From an uncultured Zoogloea sp. (lineage in GTDB: Bacteria; Pseudomonadota; Gammaproteobacteria; Burkholderiales; Rhodocyclaceae), in the NCBI GenBank assembly GCA_937967645.1, contig CALBTT010000122.1, positions 1 to 16,223 of the forward strand: a DNA stretch of 16,223 nucleotides. Direction: 5' to 3'. The position numbers and the translations under genes were made by a program. Within the stretch, counting starts at the first letter, position 1. Each line of letters opens with the position of its first letter. The notes below the pieces were generated by a model. The model had not been told where the DNA came from and did not search any database. It worked only from the letters and a program-made list of their open reading frames with translations. Of this stretch, positions 7,548-16,179 are shown one piece after another.

Positions 7548-8089
7548 CGCCTTCCCAGGACGCCCCCCACATCCTCGTCATCGATGATGACCCTGCCTTC
7601 AACCGGGTCCTGACCCGTGCCCTCGGCCAGCGCGGCTTCGTCGTCTTCGGCGCGCACGAGCCGGAGTCCGCCCTGGCCCTGGCCCGCGTGCACGAACCCG
7701 AATACGTGGTGCTGGACCTCAACATCGCCGGCAGCTCGGGCCTGCGCCTGATCGAACCGCTGCTCGCCGCCAACCCCGACTGCCGCATCCTGGTGCTGAC
7801 CGGCTACGCCAGCATCACCACCACGGTGGACGCGATCAAGCTCGGCGCCACCCAGTACCTGGCCAAGCCCGCCGATGTGGACGCCATCCTCAAGGCACTC
7901 AACGCCACCGAGGTGGTGATCGAGGATGACGCCCCCAGCAGCCCCATGTCGGTGGACCGGCTGGAATGGGAGCACATCCAGCGCGTGCTCGCCGAGAACG
8001 AAGGAAACATCTCGGCGACCGCCCGTGCGCTTAAAATGCACCGTCGCACCCTGCAACGGAAACTGGCCAAGCGGCCGGTCAAGGAATGA
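7544..8089 (+). CDS. regA: RegA/PrrA-family response regulator
   Basis: This 181-residue regulator is the partner of the upstream kinase. The receiver domain has the acidic pocket VIDDD (12-16), phospho-acceptor Asp58 (VVLDLN), Thr86 (LTGYAS) and Lys108 (LAKPADV). A short proline/serine linker leads to a Fis-type helix-turn-helix (about 134-178) ending MHRRTLQRKLAKRPV, which is nearly invariant in RegA/PrrA/ActR proteins. In phototrophs and other proteobacteria this family controls respiration, carbon and nitrogen fixation and electron-transport genes according to redox state; the targets here are unknown. The frame is open to 7199, but ATG 7544 is the only start that yields a proper receiver domain. 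It overlaps the kinase stop by four bases, and its own stop overlaps the next ATG the same way. Confidence 0.95.
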   Translation: MTPSQDAPHILVIDDDPAFNRVLTRALGQRGFVVFGAHEPESALALARVHEPEYVVLDLNIAGSSGLRLIEPLLAANPDCRILVLTGYASITTTVDAIKLGATQYLAKPADVDAILKALNATEVVIEDDAPSSPMSVDRLEWEHIQRVLAENEGNISATARALKMHRRTLQRKLAKRPVKE

Positions 8090-8484
8090 AAGAACACAAT
8101 ACCGACGACAAGGTCCGCCTCGACAAATGGCTGTGGGCGGCCCGCTTCTTCAAGCACCGCACCCTCGCCACCGAAGCCGTGGATGGCGGCAAAGTCCAGC
8201 TCAACGGGATCCGGGTCAAGCCCGCCAAGGACGTGAAGATCGGCGATCGGGTGGACATCCGCATCGCCGAGAGCCAGTACTGCGTGGTGGTCACCGGCAT
8301 TGCCGAGAAACGCGGCAGCGCCACCATCGCCCAGACCCTCTACACCGAGACCCCGGAGAGCATCGCGGCGCGGGAAGCCCAGCGCGAGGACCGCAAGCTC
8401 GCCGCCACGCCCGGCTCCGACCTCCACGGTCGGCCGACCAAGCGGGACCGCCGCCAGATGGGGCGGTTCTCGGGCGACTTCTGA
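8086..8484 (+). CDS. hslR: ribosome-associated heat-shock protein Hsp15 (S4 domain)
   Basis: This 132-residue protein matches Hsp15 (133 residues in E. coli) throughout. An S4 RNA-binding domain (about 11-60) begins VRLDKWLWAARFFKHRTLA and includes GGKVQLNG and VKIGDRVDI. A basic C-terminal tail ending KRDRRQMGRFSGDF follows. In E. coli, Hsp15 binds stalled 50S subunits carrying peptidyl-tRNA and recycles them after heat shock. The ATG at 8086 overlaps the regA stop (ATGA), so translation is coupled to a redox regulator rather than driven by an obvious heat-shock promoter. It ends 16 bases before the convergent AEC permease gene. Confidence 0.94.
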   Translation: MKEHNTDDKVRLDKWLWAARFFKHRTLATEAVDGGKVQLNGIRVKPAKDVKIGDRVDIRIAESQYCVVVTGIAEKRGSATIAQTLYTETPESIAAREAQREDRKLAATPGSDLHGRPTKRDRRQMGRFSGDF

Positions 8485-8500
8485 GACCCGCGGGCGAGCT

Positions 8501-9373
8501 TCAGAGCACGATCGCCAGGGCCAGGGGCAGGAAGGCCACGGCCAGCACGTTGCCGATCAACACCATCGAGGCCACCTTGTCCGGCTCCTGCTGGTAGCGC
8601 TCGGCGAACATGTAGTTGAGCACCGCCGGCGGCAGGGCCCCGAAGACGATCAGCAGGGCCCGCTCCTGGGGCGGCAGCGGCACCAGCCAGACCAGCAGGG
8701 CCGACAGGGCCAGCCCGATCAGCGGCCGCGCCACCGCGCCGAACACGCCGAGACCCAGCGCACCGATGCGCGACTCGCTGATGCGCACGCCCAGCGCAAA
8801 GAGCATCAGCGGGATGGAGATATCCCCCAGCATCTTGATCGCCAGCATGGCCGGCGCCCAGATCTCGATGCCCGCGATGCCCACCGCCAGCCCGGCCATG
8901 GTGGCGAGCACCGAAGGCACCCGCCACACGCTGGTGAGGCGGGCCTGGTGGTCGAGCAACCAGGCTCCGAAGGTGAAATGCGCCAGGTTCGAGACCATGA
9001 ACATCACCACGGCGGGGGCCAGGGCCTGCTCGCCGAAGGCCAGCACGGCCAGGGGCAAGCCCAGGTTGCCGCAGTTGTTGAACATCATCGGCGGCACGAA
9101 GGTGCGCGGCGAGATTCCTGCGAGACGGGCCACCGCCCAGCCGATCAGCCCCGAACCCACCACTGCGGCCGAGGTCGCCCCCAGCAAGGGCAGGAACTGG
9201 GTGATGTGGAAGGACTTGTTGGCCAGCGCCCCGAACACCAGCGCCGGCACGAACACATCCATGTTCAGCTTGTTGGCCTGGGAGAGATCGGGACGCGCAC
9301 GCCGGCCGACCAGGAAACCGACCCCGGTGATGGCAAACAGCGGAAACAGGATGGATACGATGCGCAGCAGCAT
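8501..9373 (-). CDS. AEC-family (auxin efflux carrier-like) permease
   Basis: This 290-residue, very hydrophobic protein has about ten predicted membrane helices in two five-helix halves, with the family-typical MFNNCGNLGLPLAVLAFG in the central region. Members export or exchange organic acids, amino acids or signalling metabolites; bacterial examples include malonate and malate carriers, and the plant auxin name should not be taken literally. The start is ATG 9373 (MLLRIVSILFPLF), which begins at the first helix. The frame is open upstream to 9502, but that extension is Arg/Pro-rich and unlikely. No clear ribosome site precedes the ATG. It lies downstream of hslU on the same strand beyond paired hairpins, and is convergent with hslR. 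Confidence 0.87.
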   Translation of the reverse strand: MLLRIVSILFPLFAITGVGFLVGRRARPDLSQANKLNMDVFVPALVFGALANKSFHITQFLPLLGATSAAVVGSGLIGWAVARLAGISPRTFVPPMMFNNCGNLGLPLAVLAFGEQALAPAVVMFMVSNLAHFTFGAWLLDHQARLTSVWRVPSVLATMAGLAVGIAGIEIWAPAMLAIKMLGDISIPLMLFALGVRISESRIGALGLGVFGAVARPLIGLALSALLVWLVPLPPQERALLIVFGALPPAVLNYMFAERYQQEPDKVASMVLIGNVLAVAFLPLALAIVL

Positions 9374-9444
9374 GGCCGGAAGGATAAGCTCCGGACAGGT
9401 GCCGGCGGGAGACCGATTGTAGGGCCGGCCCCGGGAGGTTGGCG

Positions 9445-9497
9445 TCCGGGTTTTCCCGGAGTGGGGGGGGCGCCGCGCAGGGCAGCCTGCGCGGCGC
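9445..9497 (-). terminator. Tandem GC-rich hairpins after hslVU
   Basis: A 12-bp perfect stem (9470-9481 with 9486-9497, loop GCAG) begins 19 bases past the hslU stop. It is followed on the minus strand by a second 6-bp stem (9445-9450 with 9455-9460). Both could form in the transcript. Neither has a U-tract (a C-run follows the first), so they may stabilise the 3' end or act as a weak or factor-dependent terminator rather than a classical one. Confidence 0.55.
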
Positions 9498-9516
9498 GAC
9501 ACCTGCGGTGGCAGGC

Positions 9517-10850
<1,334 letters not shown>

Positions 10851-10854
<4 letters not shown>

Positions 10855-11390
10855 GGCTTGAGCACCTCGATGGTGTGGCACTGATTGGTGTAGATGCACA
10901 GGTCGCCGGCGATGGTCAGGGACTTCTTGATGACCTCCTCGGGCGCCAGTTCGGTGTTCTCGATCAGGGCGCGGGCGGCCGACTGGGCGTAGGCGCCGCC
11001 GCTGCCGATGGCCACGATGCCCTGCTCGGGCTCGAGCACGTCACCGTTGCCGGTGATGATCAGGGAGTTGTCGAGGTCGGCCACCGCCAGCATGGCCTCG
11101 AGACGGCGCAGTGCGCGGTCGGTACGCCAGTCCTTGGCCAGCTCGACGGCACTGCGGACCAGATTGCCCTGGTGCTTTTCCAGTTTGGCCTCGAAGCGCT
11201 CGAACAGCGTGAAGGCGTCAGCCGTGCCGCCGGCAAAGCCGGCCAGGATACGGTCCTGGTAGAGCTTGCGGACCTTGCGTGCGCTGGCCTTGATGATGAT
11301 GTTCCCGAGCGTGACCTGGCCGTCGCCGCCAAGGGCCACGTGCCGGCCACGCCGGACCGAGAGAATGGTGGTGCCGTGATATTGTTCCAT
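10851..11390 (-). CDS. hslV: HslV (ClpQ), threonine protease subunit of HslUV
   Basis: This 179-residue proteasome beta-like peptidase forms the double-ring core of HslUV, which degrades misfolded and regulatory proteins. The predicted product starts MEQYHG and is followed by TTILSVRRGRHVALGGDGQV. Thr7 would be the catalytic N-terminal nucleophile after autoproteolytic removal of a six-residue propeptide; E. coli HslV needs only Met removal. Other active-site features are Lys in NIIIKASARKVRKLY, and GSGGAYAQSAARAL. The ATG at 11390 has no recognisable Shine-Dalgarno sequence, and a sigma32-like promoter ends just 7 bases upstream, suggesting a leaderless or nearly leaderless mRNA. Extending the frame to 11501 would include non-conserved residues. 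Confidence 0.97.
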
Positions 11391-11397
11391 CGCACTG

Positions 11398-11425
11398 ATA
11401 TGAGGGCTGAAGAAAGAATTGCAAG
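11398..11425 (-). promoter_or_regulatory. Sigma32-type heat-shock promoter for hslVU
   Basis: On the minus strand, CTTGCAA (11425-11419) matches the sigma32 -35 box CTTGAAA at 6 of 7 positions. After a 13-base spacer, CCTCATAT (11405-11398) matches the -10 box CCCCATNT with one mismatch. Both the motifs and the spacing fit, and hslVU is a classical heat-shock operon. A sigma70 reading (TTGCAA, TATCAG, 18-base spacing) is poorer and would start transcription inside the ATG. A 6-bp hairpin (11430-11446) lies just upstream of the -35 box. Confidence 0.65.
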
Positions 11426-11502
11426 GCCGGCCGATAGAGGATCGGCTCACTTCCGATGCGTTTTTTACTGCGGGAAAGGGCCGCCCTGGCCCAGGCTGCA
11501 AC

Positions 11503-12729
11503 TCAGCTGCGGGCCTCGATGCGCGCGACCTGATGGATGCCCATCACCTGCATCAACGCCCCGACCATTGAATTGACCCCCTTCAGCACCACCAGCCGCC
11601 CTTGCCCATGCAGCTGGGAGACCACATTGAAGAGCGTCCCGGCGGAGACGAAGTCCATGCGGCGCAGGTGCCGGCAATCCACCTCGATCATGGTGCGGGT
11701 TCCCGCAAACGAGGTGATCTTGCGCAGCACTTCGGTGTTGGGGCCGACGACCTCGCCGTCGAGGCGATACACGTCGCTCATGGCCGTCTCGAGCGGCTCC
11801 GAGCCCACGGGGCTGTCCGCCTCCACGGCCGGCGGCTCCCAGGAGGGCGGCGACTCTTCGAAGGTCATGGCGTAATCGACGGCCAGTTCCTCGAAGCGCT
11901 CATGCTGATCGGTGAACTGGAGGATCTCCAGCAGCAGCAGCCAGACCTGCTTGCCCTCCGGCTTGCCCGGCTCCACCAGCGCCGACAGCACGCCGGCCAG
12001 ATGGCTGGCACCGATCAGGCTCAGCTTGACGCCGGCCTTGCGCAGGCCACGGACGGCCCGCAGCAGCAGGTCGGCCCCCGCGCCCTCGACCCCCCGCAGG
12101 CGGGTCAGATCAATGCGCAGGGCACCGGTGCGCATGCCGATCTGGATCAACTGGGCAAATTGAGCGGCGGCCTGGTTGTTGAGCAGCCCCGACAGATTGA
12201 CGGTCTGGACCTTGGCGACGCCGCCCCGGCCACCTTGCGTGGACAGATCCTGCCAGGCGGGCGGAGAGCGCTCGAATTCGGTGGCATAGACCAGGCTGAG
12301 GGACTCGAAGCGCTCCTTGTCGCCGGTCAGGCGCAGCAGGTCGAGGAGCATGCCCCACAGGGTCAGGCGGGCGTCGGCTGAGGCAGTGGCATCCAGGGCG
12401 CTGTCGAGCACCCCCATCGCCTCGTCACAGTCGCCATTGGCGTAAAGGATGGCGGCCTCCTCGGCCGCCGCCGGCATTTCCCCGGCGCCTTCCTCGACAT
12501 GGACGCGATCTGCGCACTGGGCCAGGACCCGCTTGAGATCGCCACCCGCAATGGTGAAGTCGAGGGAAGAGGTCTCGGTCCGGGGGCCCGGAGTGGCGGG
12601 ACGCACAGCCGGAGTGCCGGCAGGCGCCGACGACGACGGCGCAGCGGATGCACTGCCTGAGCTGGCCCGGGGGCGGGGTGCGGGACTTCCGGCAGGTCCT
12701 GGCTTCTTGCCGAAAAACGGTAGCACCAC
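11503..12729 (-). CDS. STAS-domain protein with duplicated helical-STAS module
   Basis: I assign this 408-residue cytoplasmic protein to the STAS superfamily but not to a known function. The best start is GTG 12729 (MVLPFFGKKPG), seven bases after GGGAGGG (12743-12737); a TTG at 12780 is less likely. A Pro/Ser/Ala-rich linker (10-52) leads to a helical region and two similar modules. Residues 124-160 (LWGMLLDLLRL...ERSPPAWQ) align with 262-298 (VWLLLLEILQF...EESPPSWE), 18 of 37 identical by eye. Each is followed by a STAS-like fold: 175-250 (ALRIDLTRLRGVEGAGADLL) and 320-398 (IEVDCRHLRRMDFVSAGTLF). The typical DSSG phosphorylation motif is absent from the first and only partly kept in the second. 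It lies upstream of hslV on the same strand, but hslV has its own candidate promoter. Confidence 0.78.
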   Translation of the reverse strand: MVLPFFGKKPGPAGSPAPRPRASSGSASAAPSSSAPAGTPAVRPATPGPRTETSSLDFTIAGGDLKRVLAQCADRVHVEEGAGEMPAAAEEAAILYANGDCDEAMGVLDSALDATASADARLTLWGMLLDLLRLTGDKERFESLSLVYATEFERSPPAWQDLSTQGGRGGVAKVQTVNLSGLLNNQAAAQFAQLIQIGMRTGALRIDLTRLRGVEGAGADLLLRAVRGLRKAGVKLSLIGASHLAGVLSALVEPGKPEGKQVWLLLLEILQFTDQHERFEELAVDYAMTFEESPPSWEPPAVEADSPVGSEPLETAMSDVYRLDGEVVGPNTEVLRKITSFAGTRTMIEVDCRHLRRMDFVSAGTLFNVVSQLHGQGRLVVLKGVNSMVGALMQVMGIHQVARIEARS

Positions 12730-12800
12730 TCCACTTCCCTCCCGATTGAATGTCCAAGGATTGAACAGGATATCACTCAATGCCGCACCTGCCGCCGCAT

Positions 12801-13592
12801 TTACAGGCGGTCGGATTTAACGCTCGACACCACAACGAGGCCGACCAGAAGCAACGCGCACGCCGGACCGAAGGGCTGGTCAAAGCCCAGGGACAGTACG
12901 AAGGCGGCACTGTAGCCCAGCATTCCGACCAGCGCCGCGAGGGCCAGCCCGGCCCGCCAGCTGCGCGCAAAGCGGGAAGCGATCAGCGGCGGCACGAAGA
13001 CCAGGGCAAATGCCGCCATGACCCCGATGCTCACGGTGGCCAGCGCGATGACCATGCCCGCCAGCACGTCGAAGACCATCAGGCGGGGCCGCGGGTCAAG
13101 CCCCCGGGCCCGGTGGAACTCGGGGAAGACATGGGCCAGCAGCAGGGAGCGGTTGAGCCACCCCAGCACAGGCGCCGCCACGCCCCAGGCCACCACGGAC
13201 GCCACCAGGTGGGCCTCGCCGGTGAAATACAGCTGCCCGTCGAAGAGGGCGTGTCCAGCCTGCTCTGCCAGGGGGTGATTGGCCACCAGCAGGACCCCCG
13301 CCCCCCAGGCGGCGAGCATCATCAGGGCATAGGCGTGGGCGCCAGCCCGGGCCATCAGACCCTTGACCAGCGCCGCCACCAAGGCTGCCAGGGCGCCGCC
13401 CAGCAGCATCGGCACGTCCATCACCATGGCCACCAGGGCCCCCGCCGAGGCCATCTGCGCAAAGGCCAGGGCCGCCAGCCACTCGCCCCGCAGGCGCAGG
13501 TACATGCCGATGAGCGGCAGCAGGCCAGCCAGCAGCAGGCCCGTGATGAAGGGAAGCCGGAACAGCGGGTCGAACAACAGATCAAGGCTCAT
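12801..13592 (-). CDS. metal ABC transporter permease (ZnuB/ABC-3 family)
   Basis: This 263-residue inner-membrane permease has about eight hydrophobic helices and the length of ZnuB/TroC proteins. FITGLLLAGLLPLIGMYLRL and the late segment TVSIGVMAAFALVFVPPLIA match the conserved regions of the ABC-3 family, the latter near the helices that contact the ATPase. These permeases carry zinc or manganese into the cytoplasm from the periplasmic binding protein. The ATG at 13592 overlaps the ATPase stop as ATGA, so the two subunits are translated in step. It is the last gene of the metal-uptake operon; 71 bases separate it from the STAS gene and I see no clear terminator there. Confidence 0.9.
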   Translation of the reverse strand: MSLDLLFDPLFRLPFITGLLLAGLLPLIGMYLRLRGEWLAALAFAQMASAGALVAMVMDVPMLLGGALAALVAALVKGLMARAGAHAYALMMLAAWGAGVLLVANHPLAEQAGHALFDGQLYFTGEAHLVASVVAWGVAAPVLGWLNRSLLLAHVFPEFHRARGLDPRPRLMVFDVLAGMVIALATVSIGVMAAFALVFVPPLIASRFARSWRAGLALAALVGMLGYSAAFVLSLGFDQPFGPACALLLVGLVVVSSVKSDRL

Positions 13593-14170
13593 CCCTGGGC
13601 ACTCCCGGCATCCACCTGCACCACGCGGGTGCACACCCGCTCGATCAGGGCCGGATCGTGGGACACGATCACGATCCCCTGCCCGGCATGGGCGCGCCCC
13701 AGCCAGTCGGCCAGGTAATCCACCCCTGCACGGTCGAGGTTGTTGCTGGGTTCATCCAGCAGCACGATATCAGCCGGCGCCATCAGGCAGGCCCACAGGC
13801 GCAGGAACTGGAGCTGCCCGCCGGACAGGCGGTCGAGGCGCAGGCCGAGCCGCTCCGCCAGCCAGGGCGGCAGACCTTCGGACGGCGCCCCGGTGAGGGC
13901 CAGCAACTCACGCCCGGTGAGCGGGATGCCACGCAGATCGGTAAACCCCTGGGCCTGGTGGGAGATGCGCATGCCGGGCGGCTTGCGCACCTGCCCGGCA
14001 AACACTTTCACGCCGCCCCACAAGGCCTTCAGCAAGGTGGACTTGCCAGCACCATTGGGGCCGGCAAGTCCGAGGATCTCACCCCGGCGCAGTGTAAATG
14101 CAAGCGGGCCGGCAACCGGCGTGGCATAGCCGGCCACCAGACCTTCCACGCGGAGCAAGACCTCACCCAT
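13589..14170 (-). CDS. compact ABC ATPase of metal transporter (ZnuC-like)
   Basis: This 193-residue ATP-binding protein powers the permease encoded next to it. All catalytic motifs are present: Walker A GPNGAGKST (37-45), Q-loop region ISHQAQ (69-74), signature LSGGQ (115-119), Walker B IVLLDEP (135-141) and switch His171. It is noticeably shorter than E. coli ZnuC (about 250 residues): it ends soon after the switch histidine, lacking the usual C-terminal extension. The ATG at 14170 has AGGAGG five bases upstream, and that ribosome site overlaps the stop codon of the binding-protein gene (TAGGAGG). Nothing suggests a frameshift, so the short form is probably natural. Confidence 0.92.
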   Translation of the reverse strand: MGEVLLRVEGLVAGYATPVAGPLAFTLRRGEILGLAGPNGAGKSTLLKALWGGVKVFAGQVRKPPGMRISHQAQGFTDLRGIPLTGRELLALTGAPSEGLPPWLAERLGLRLDRLSGGQLQFLRLWACLMAPADIVLLDEPSNNLDRAGVDYLADWLGRAHAGQGIVIVSHDPALIERVCTRVVQVDAGSAQG

Positions 14171-14179
14171 GGCCGCCTC

Positions 14180-15088
14180 CTACTTCAGCCCGGCCAACAA
14201 GCGCCGGAGCGTATCGTCGAAGAGGGCAAACAGATCACCGCTTTCCGGCGAAGCGCCTACCGTGAAGGGCAGCACAACTACCGGGATGTGGGCACGCTCG
14301 CTGAACCAGTCGGAGGCGGTGGGCCGGGCATAGGCCGGGCGCAGCACCATCCGCCCCGGCGTCAGCTTCTGCCGCTCCAGCAGACCCGCCAGCTGGGTGC
14401 TGCCCGGCTCGACGCCGGGCTTGGGCTCGAGCGCCCCCAGCTCCTTCAGGCCGAGCCAGTCGGCCATATAGGCGAAGGAGCGGTGCTGGACCCACACCGG
14501 CACCCCACGCAGGGGTGCGGCGCTCTGCTCCCAGCGGAGCATGGCCGCCTTCCAGCGCTCCCGGAAGCTGGCCAGACCGGCTTGGTAGGCCGCCGCATTG
14601 GCACCATCCACCTGGGCAAGGCGGCCGGCCAGGGCCTCGGCCACCTTCAGGATGTTGCGCGGGTCGGTCTGGATGTGCGGATTGCCGCCGGCATGCACGT
14701 CGCCATCGGCCCGGTCGAGCCGGGCCGGCACCTCGAGCATGCGCACCTGGGGCGCGGCCTCGAAGTAGCCCGGCCTGCCCGGCTGGATCGCCGCGTTGCC
14801 GGACTCCCGCAACACCACCGGCAACCAGCCGATCTCCAGGTCGGCACCGGTCGCCACCACCAGCTGGCTGCTGCGCGCGCGGGCGATCAGAGAAGGCCGG
14901 GCCTCGATGCGGTGAGGGTCCTGCAAGGCACTGGTGGCGGCGAAGACATTCACCTTGTCGCCGCCGATCTCGCGGGCCAGGGCCGCCCACTCGGGGACGG
15001 TGGCAAACACATTGACGACGGCCCCGGCCGGCAGGGACACCAGGGCGAGAACTACCGCGGCAAGCCGCAGGAAGGATTTCGTAATCAT
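14180..15088 (-). CDS. periplasmic metal-binding protein (ZnuA/TroA-like)
   Basis: This 302-residue protein begins with a signal peptide (MITKSFLRLAAVVLALVSLPAGA, cleavage near residue 23), followed by VVNVFATVPEWAALAREIGG, typical of cluster A-I metal-binding proteins. Likely ligands by family position are His59 (QDPHRIEARPS), His138 (NPHIQTDP) and His202 (VQHRSFAYM); the fourth ligand is not obvious to me. There is no His-rich loop of the kind seen in many ZnuA proteins. Zinc is the likeliest cargo, manganese possible. ATG 15088 is six bases after AGGAGG; the GTG at 15091 is only three bases away and less likely. The upstream barrel gene ends 11 bases before it. Confidence 0.9.
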   Translation of the reverse strand: MITKSFLRLAAVVLALVSLPAGAVVNVFATVPEWAALAREIGGDKVNVFAATSALQDPHRIEARPSLIARARSSQLVVATGADLEIGWLPVVLRESGNAAIQPGRPGYFEAAPQVRMLEVPARLDRADGDVHAGGNPHIQTDPRNILKVAEALAGRLAQVDGANAAAYQAGLASFRERWKAAMLRWEQSAAPLRGVPVWVQHRSFAYMADWLGLKELGALEPKPGVEPGSTQLAGLLERQKLTPGRMVLRPAYARPTASDWFSERAHIPVVVLPFTVGASPESGDLFALFDDTLRRLLAGLK

Positions 15089-15099
15089 CACTGGCCTCC

Positions 15100-16179
15100 T
15101 CAGAACTTGTGGGCGCCGTGGGCACCCAGGCTCATGATGTACTGCAGCCAGACCTGGTTGTCGGCCTCTCCGTCACGGGATTTGTCACGGGCCAGCTGCA
15201 GGCGCAGGCGGGAGAACTCGGACGGCGACCAATCCACCATCGCGGTGTGGCGGGTCGGGTTGTAGCCCGCCAGGATCGGCAACTCGGCCGTGCTCAGGCT
15301 CCCCAGGTTGACGCTGCCACTCTGCAGCCAGTCACCCCGCACGCCCACCCGCCAGCGCGGCATGAACTGATACACCGCCTGCAGGTAGCTGCCCGACTGG
15401 CGCAGACGGGACGCCGACGCGGCGGAGGCGCCGCTCAGGTTGTCCACATCGTAGGTCAGCGTGCCGGTCTCACGACGCTGGATGTATTCACCCTGGACCT
15501 TCAGATAACGATCCCGGCTGTTGCCGTCCGGCGCCCACTTGTACACGAAGTCGGCGATCCAGGTCTGGCTGCGCCCCGAGAAGGCATTGGTGACGGCATT
15601 GTCCTCGAAGGCGCGCTCACGCGGCTGGGCACCCACATGGGAGAGGCCCACCTGCCAGGCCGAGGAGGCTCCGAGATCGCCCCCCAGGTGGGCGAAGGCC
15701 GTCCACAGGCCGGCGCCGTTGCGGTTGCGCTCCGCGCCCGGATACTTCTCGCCGGCGGCCATCTCGGCCCCGAACTCCAGGAACAGGTCGGTCGGCGCCA
15801 CCCAGCGCACCTGCACCCCATCGTTCTGCAGGCGGTAGCCGAAGAAGGCCTTGTAGGCCAGCGGCGCGTCGGAAAAGTCCCACTCGTGGGGGTGCTGCTG
15901 GTTGAGGTAGCCCACACCGGACAGGAAGCGCCCGCCCTTCACCTTGAGGCCGCCGGGCAGGCCGAGCGTCTCGACGTTGACCTCCTCCACTTCGACCACC
16001 CCCTGACCGTCGTCCTCGGCGAGCGAGAAGCGGGCATTGGCGCGGAAAAGATGGTCCACGTTGGCCGAGAAGGCCAGCTCGGACTCACCCAGGGAGAAGC
16101 CCTTGCGCGGAGGCCCCACCTCGCCACCCGACGGCATGAAGCCATCGATGCGGTAGCCCGAGGGGTCTCGCTGGAAGCG
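15100..16179 (-). CDS. outer-membrane beta-barrel protein of the metal operon (5' end missing)
   Basis: The visible 359 residues run from RFQRDPSGYRIDGFMPSGGE to the stop at 15100-15102; the N-terminus, including signal peptide, is lost at the contig end. Alternating polar/hydrophobic strands with aromatic girdles (YLKVQGEYIQRRETG, SYLQAVYQFMPRWRVGVRGD) and a terminal Phe (LGAHGAHKF) mark an outer-membrane barrel. The motif GFSLGESELAFSANVD is typical of a barrel family that I associate with zinc ABC operons, recalled rather than searched. It is the first visible gene of the operon, so it probably provides passage of the metal or a metal complex across the outer membrane. Whether it has a TonB box cannot be seen. 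The ATG at 16137 is internal: codons continue in frame to 16179. Bases beyond are adapter and must not be translated. Confidence 0.8.
   Translation of the reverse strand, partial: RFQRDPSGYRIDGFMPSGGEVGPPRKGFSLGESELAFSANVDHLFRANARFSLAEDDGQGVVEVEEVNVETLGLPGGLKVKGGRFLSGVGYLNQQHPHEWDFSDAPLAYKAFFGYRLQNDGVQVRWVAPTDLFLEFGAEMAAGEKYPGAERNRNGAGLWTAFAHLGGDLGASSAWQVGLSHVGAQPRERAFEDNAVTNAFSGRSQTWIADFVYKWAPDGNSRDRYLKVQGEYIQRRETGTLTYDVDNLSGASAASASRLRQSGSYLQAVYQFMPRWRVGVRGDWLQSGSVNLGSLSTAELPILAGYNPTRHTAMVDWSPSEFSRLRLQLARDKSRDGEADNQVWLQYIMSLGAHGAHKF

Noticed and set aside
11430..11446. GCCGAT-AGAGG-ATCGGC hairpin upstream of hslV
   Set aside because: It has only 6 bp and no T-run, so I do not call it a terminator for the STAS gene. 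An operator role would be guesswork.
13658..15265. 535-codon plus-strand frame over the metal ABC genes
   Set aside because: It spans three conserved minus-strand genes and their junctions, and its composition is Gln/His/Gly/Arg-rich.
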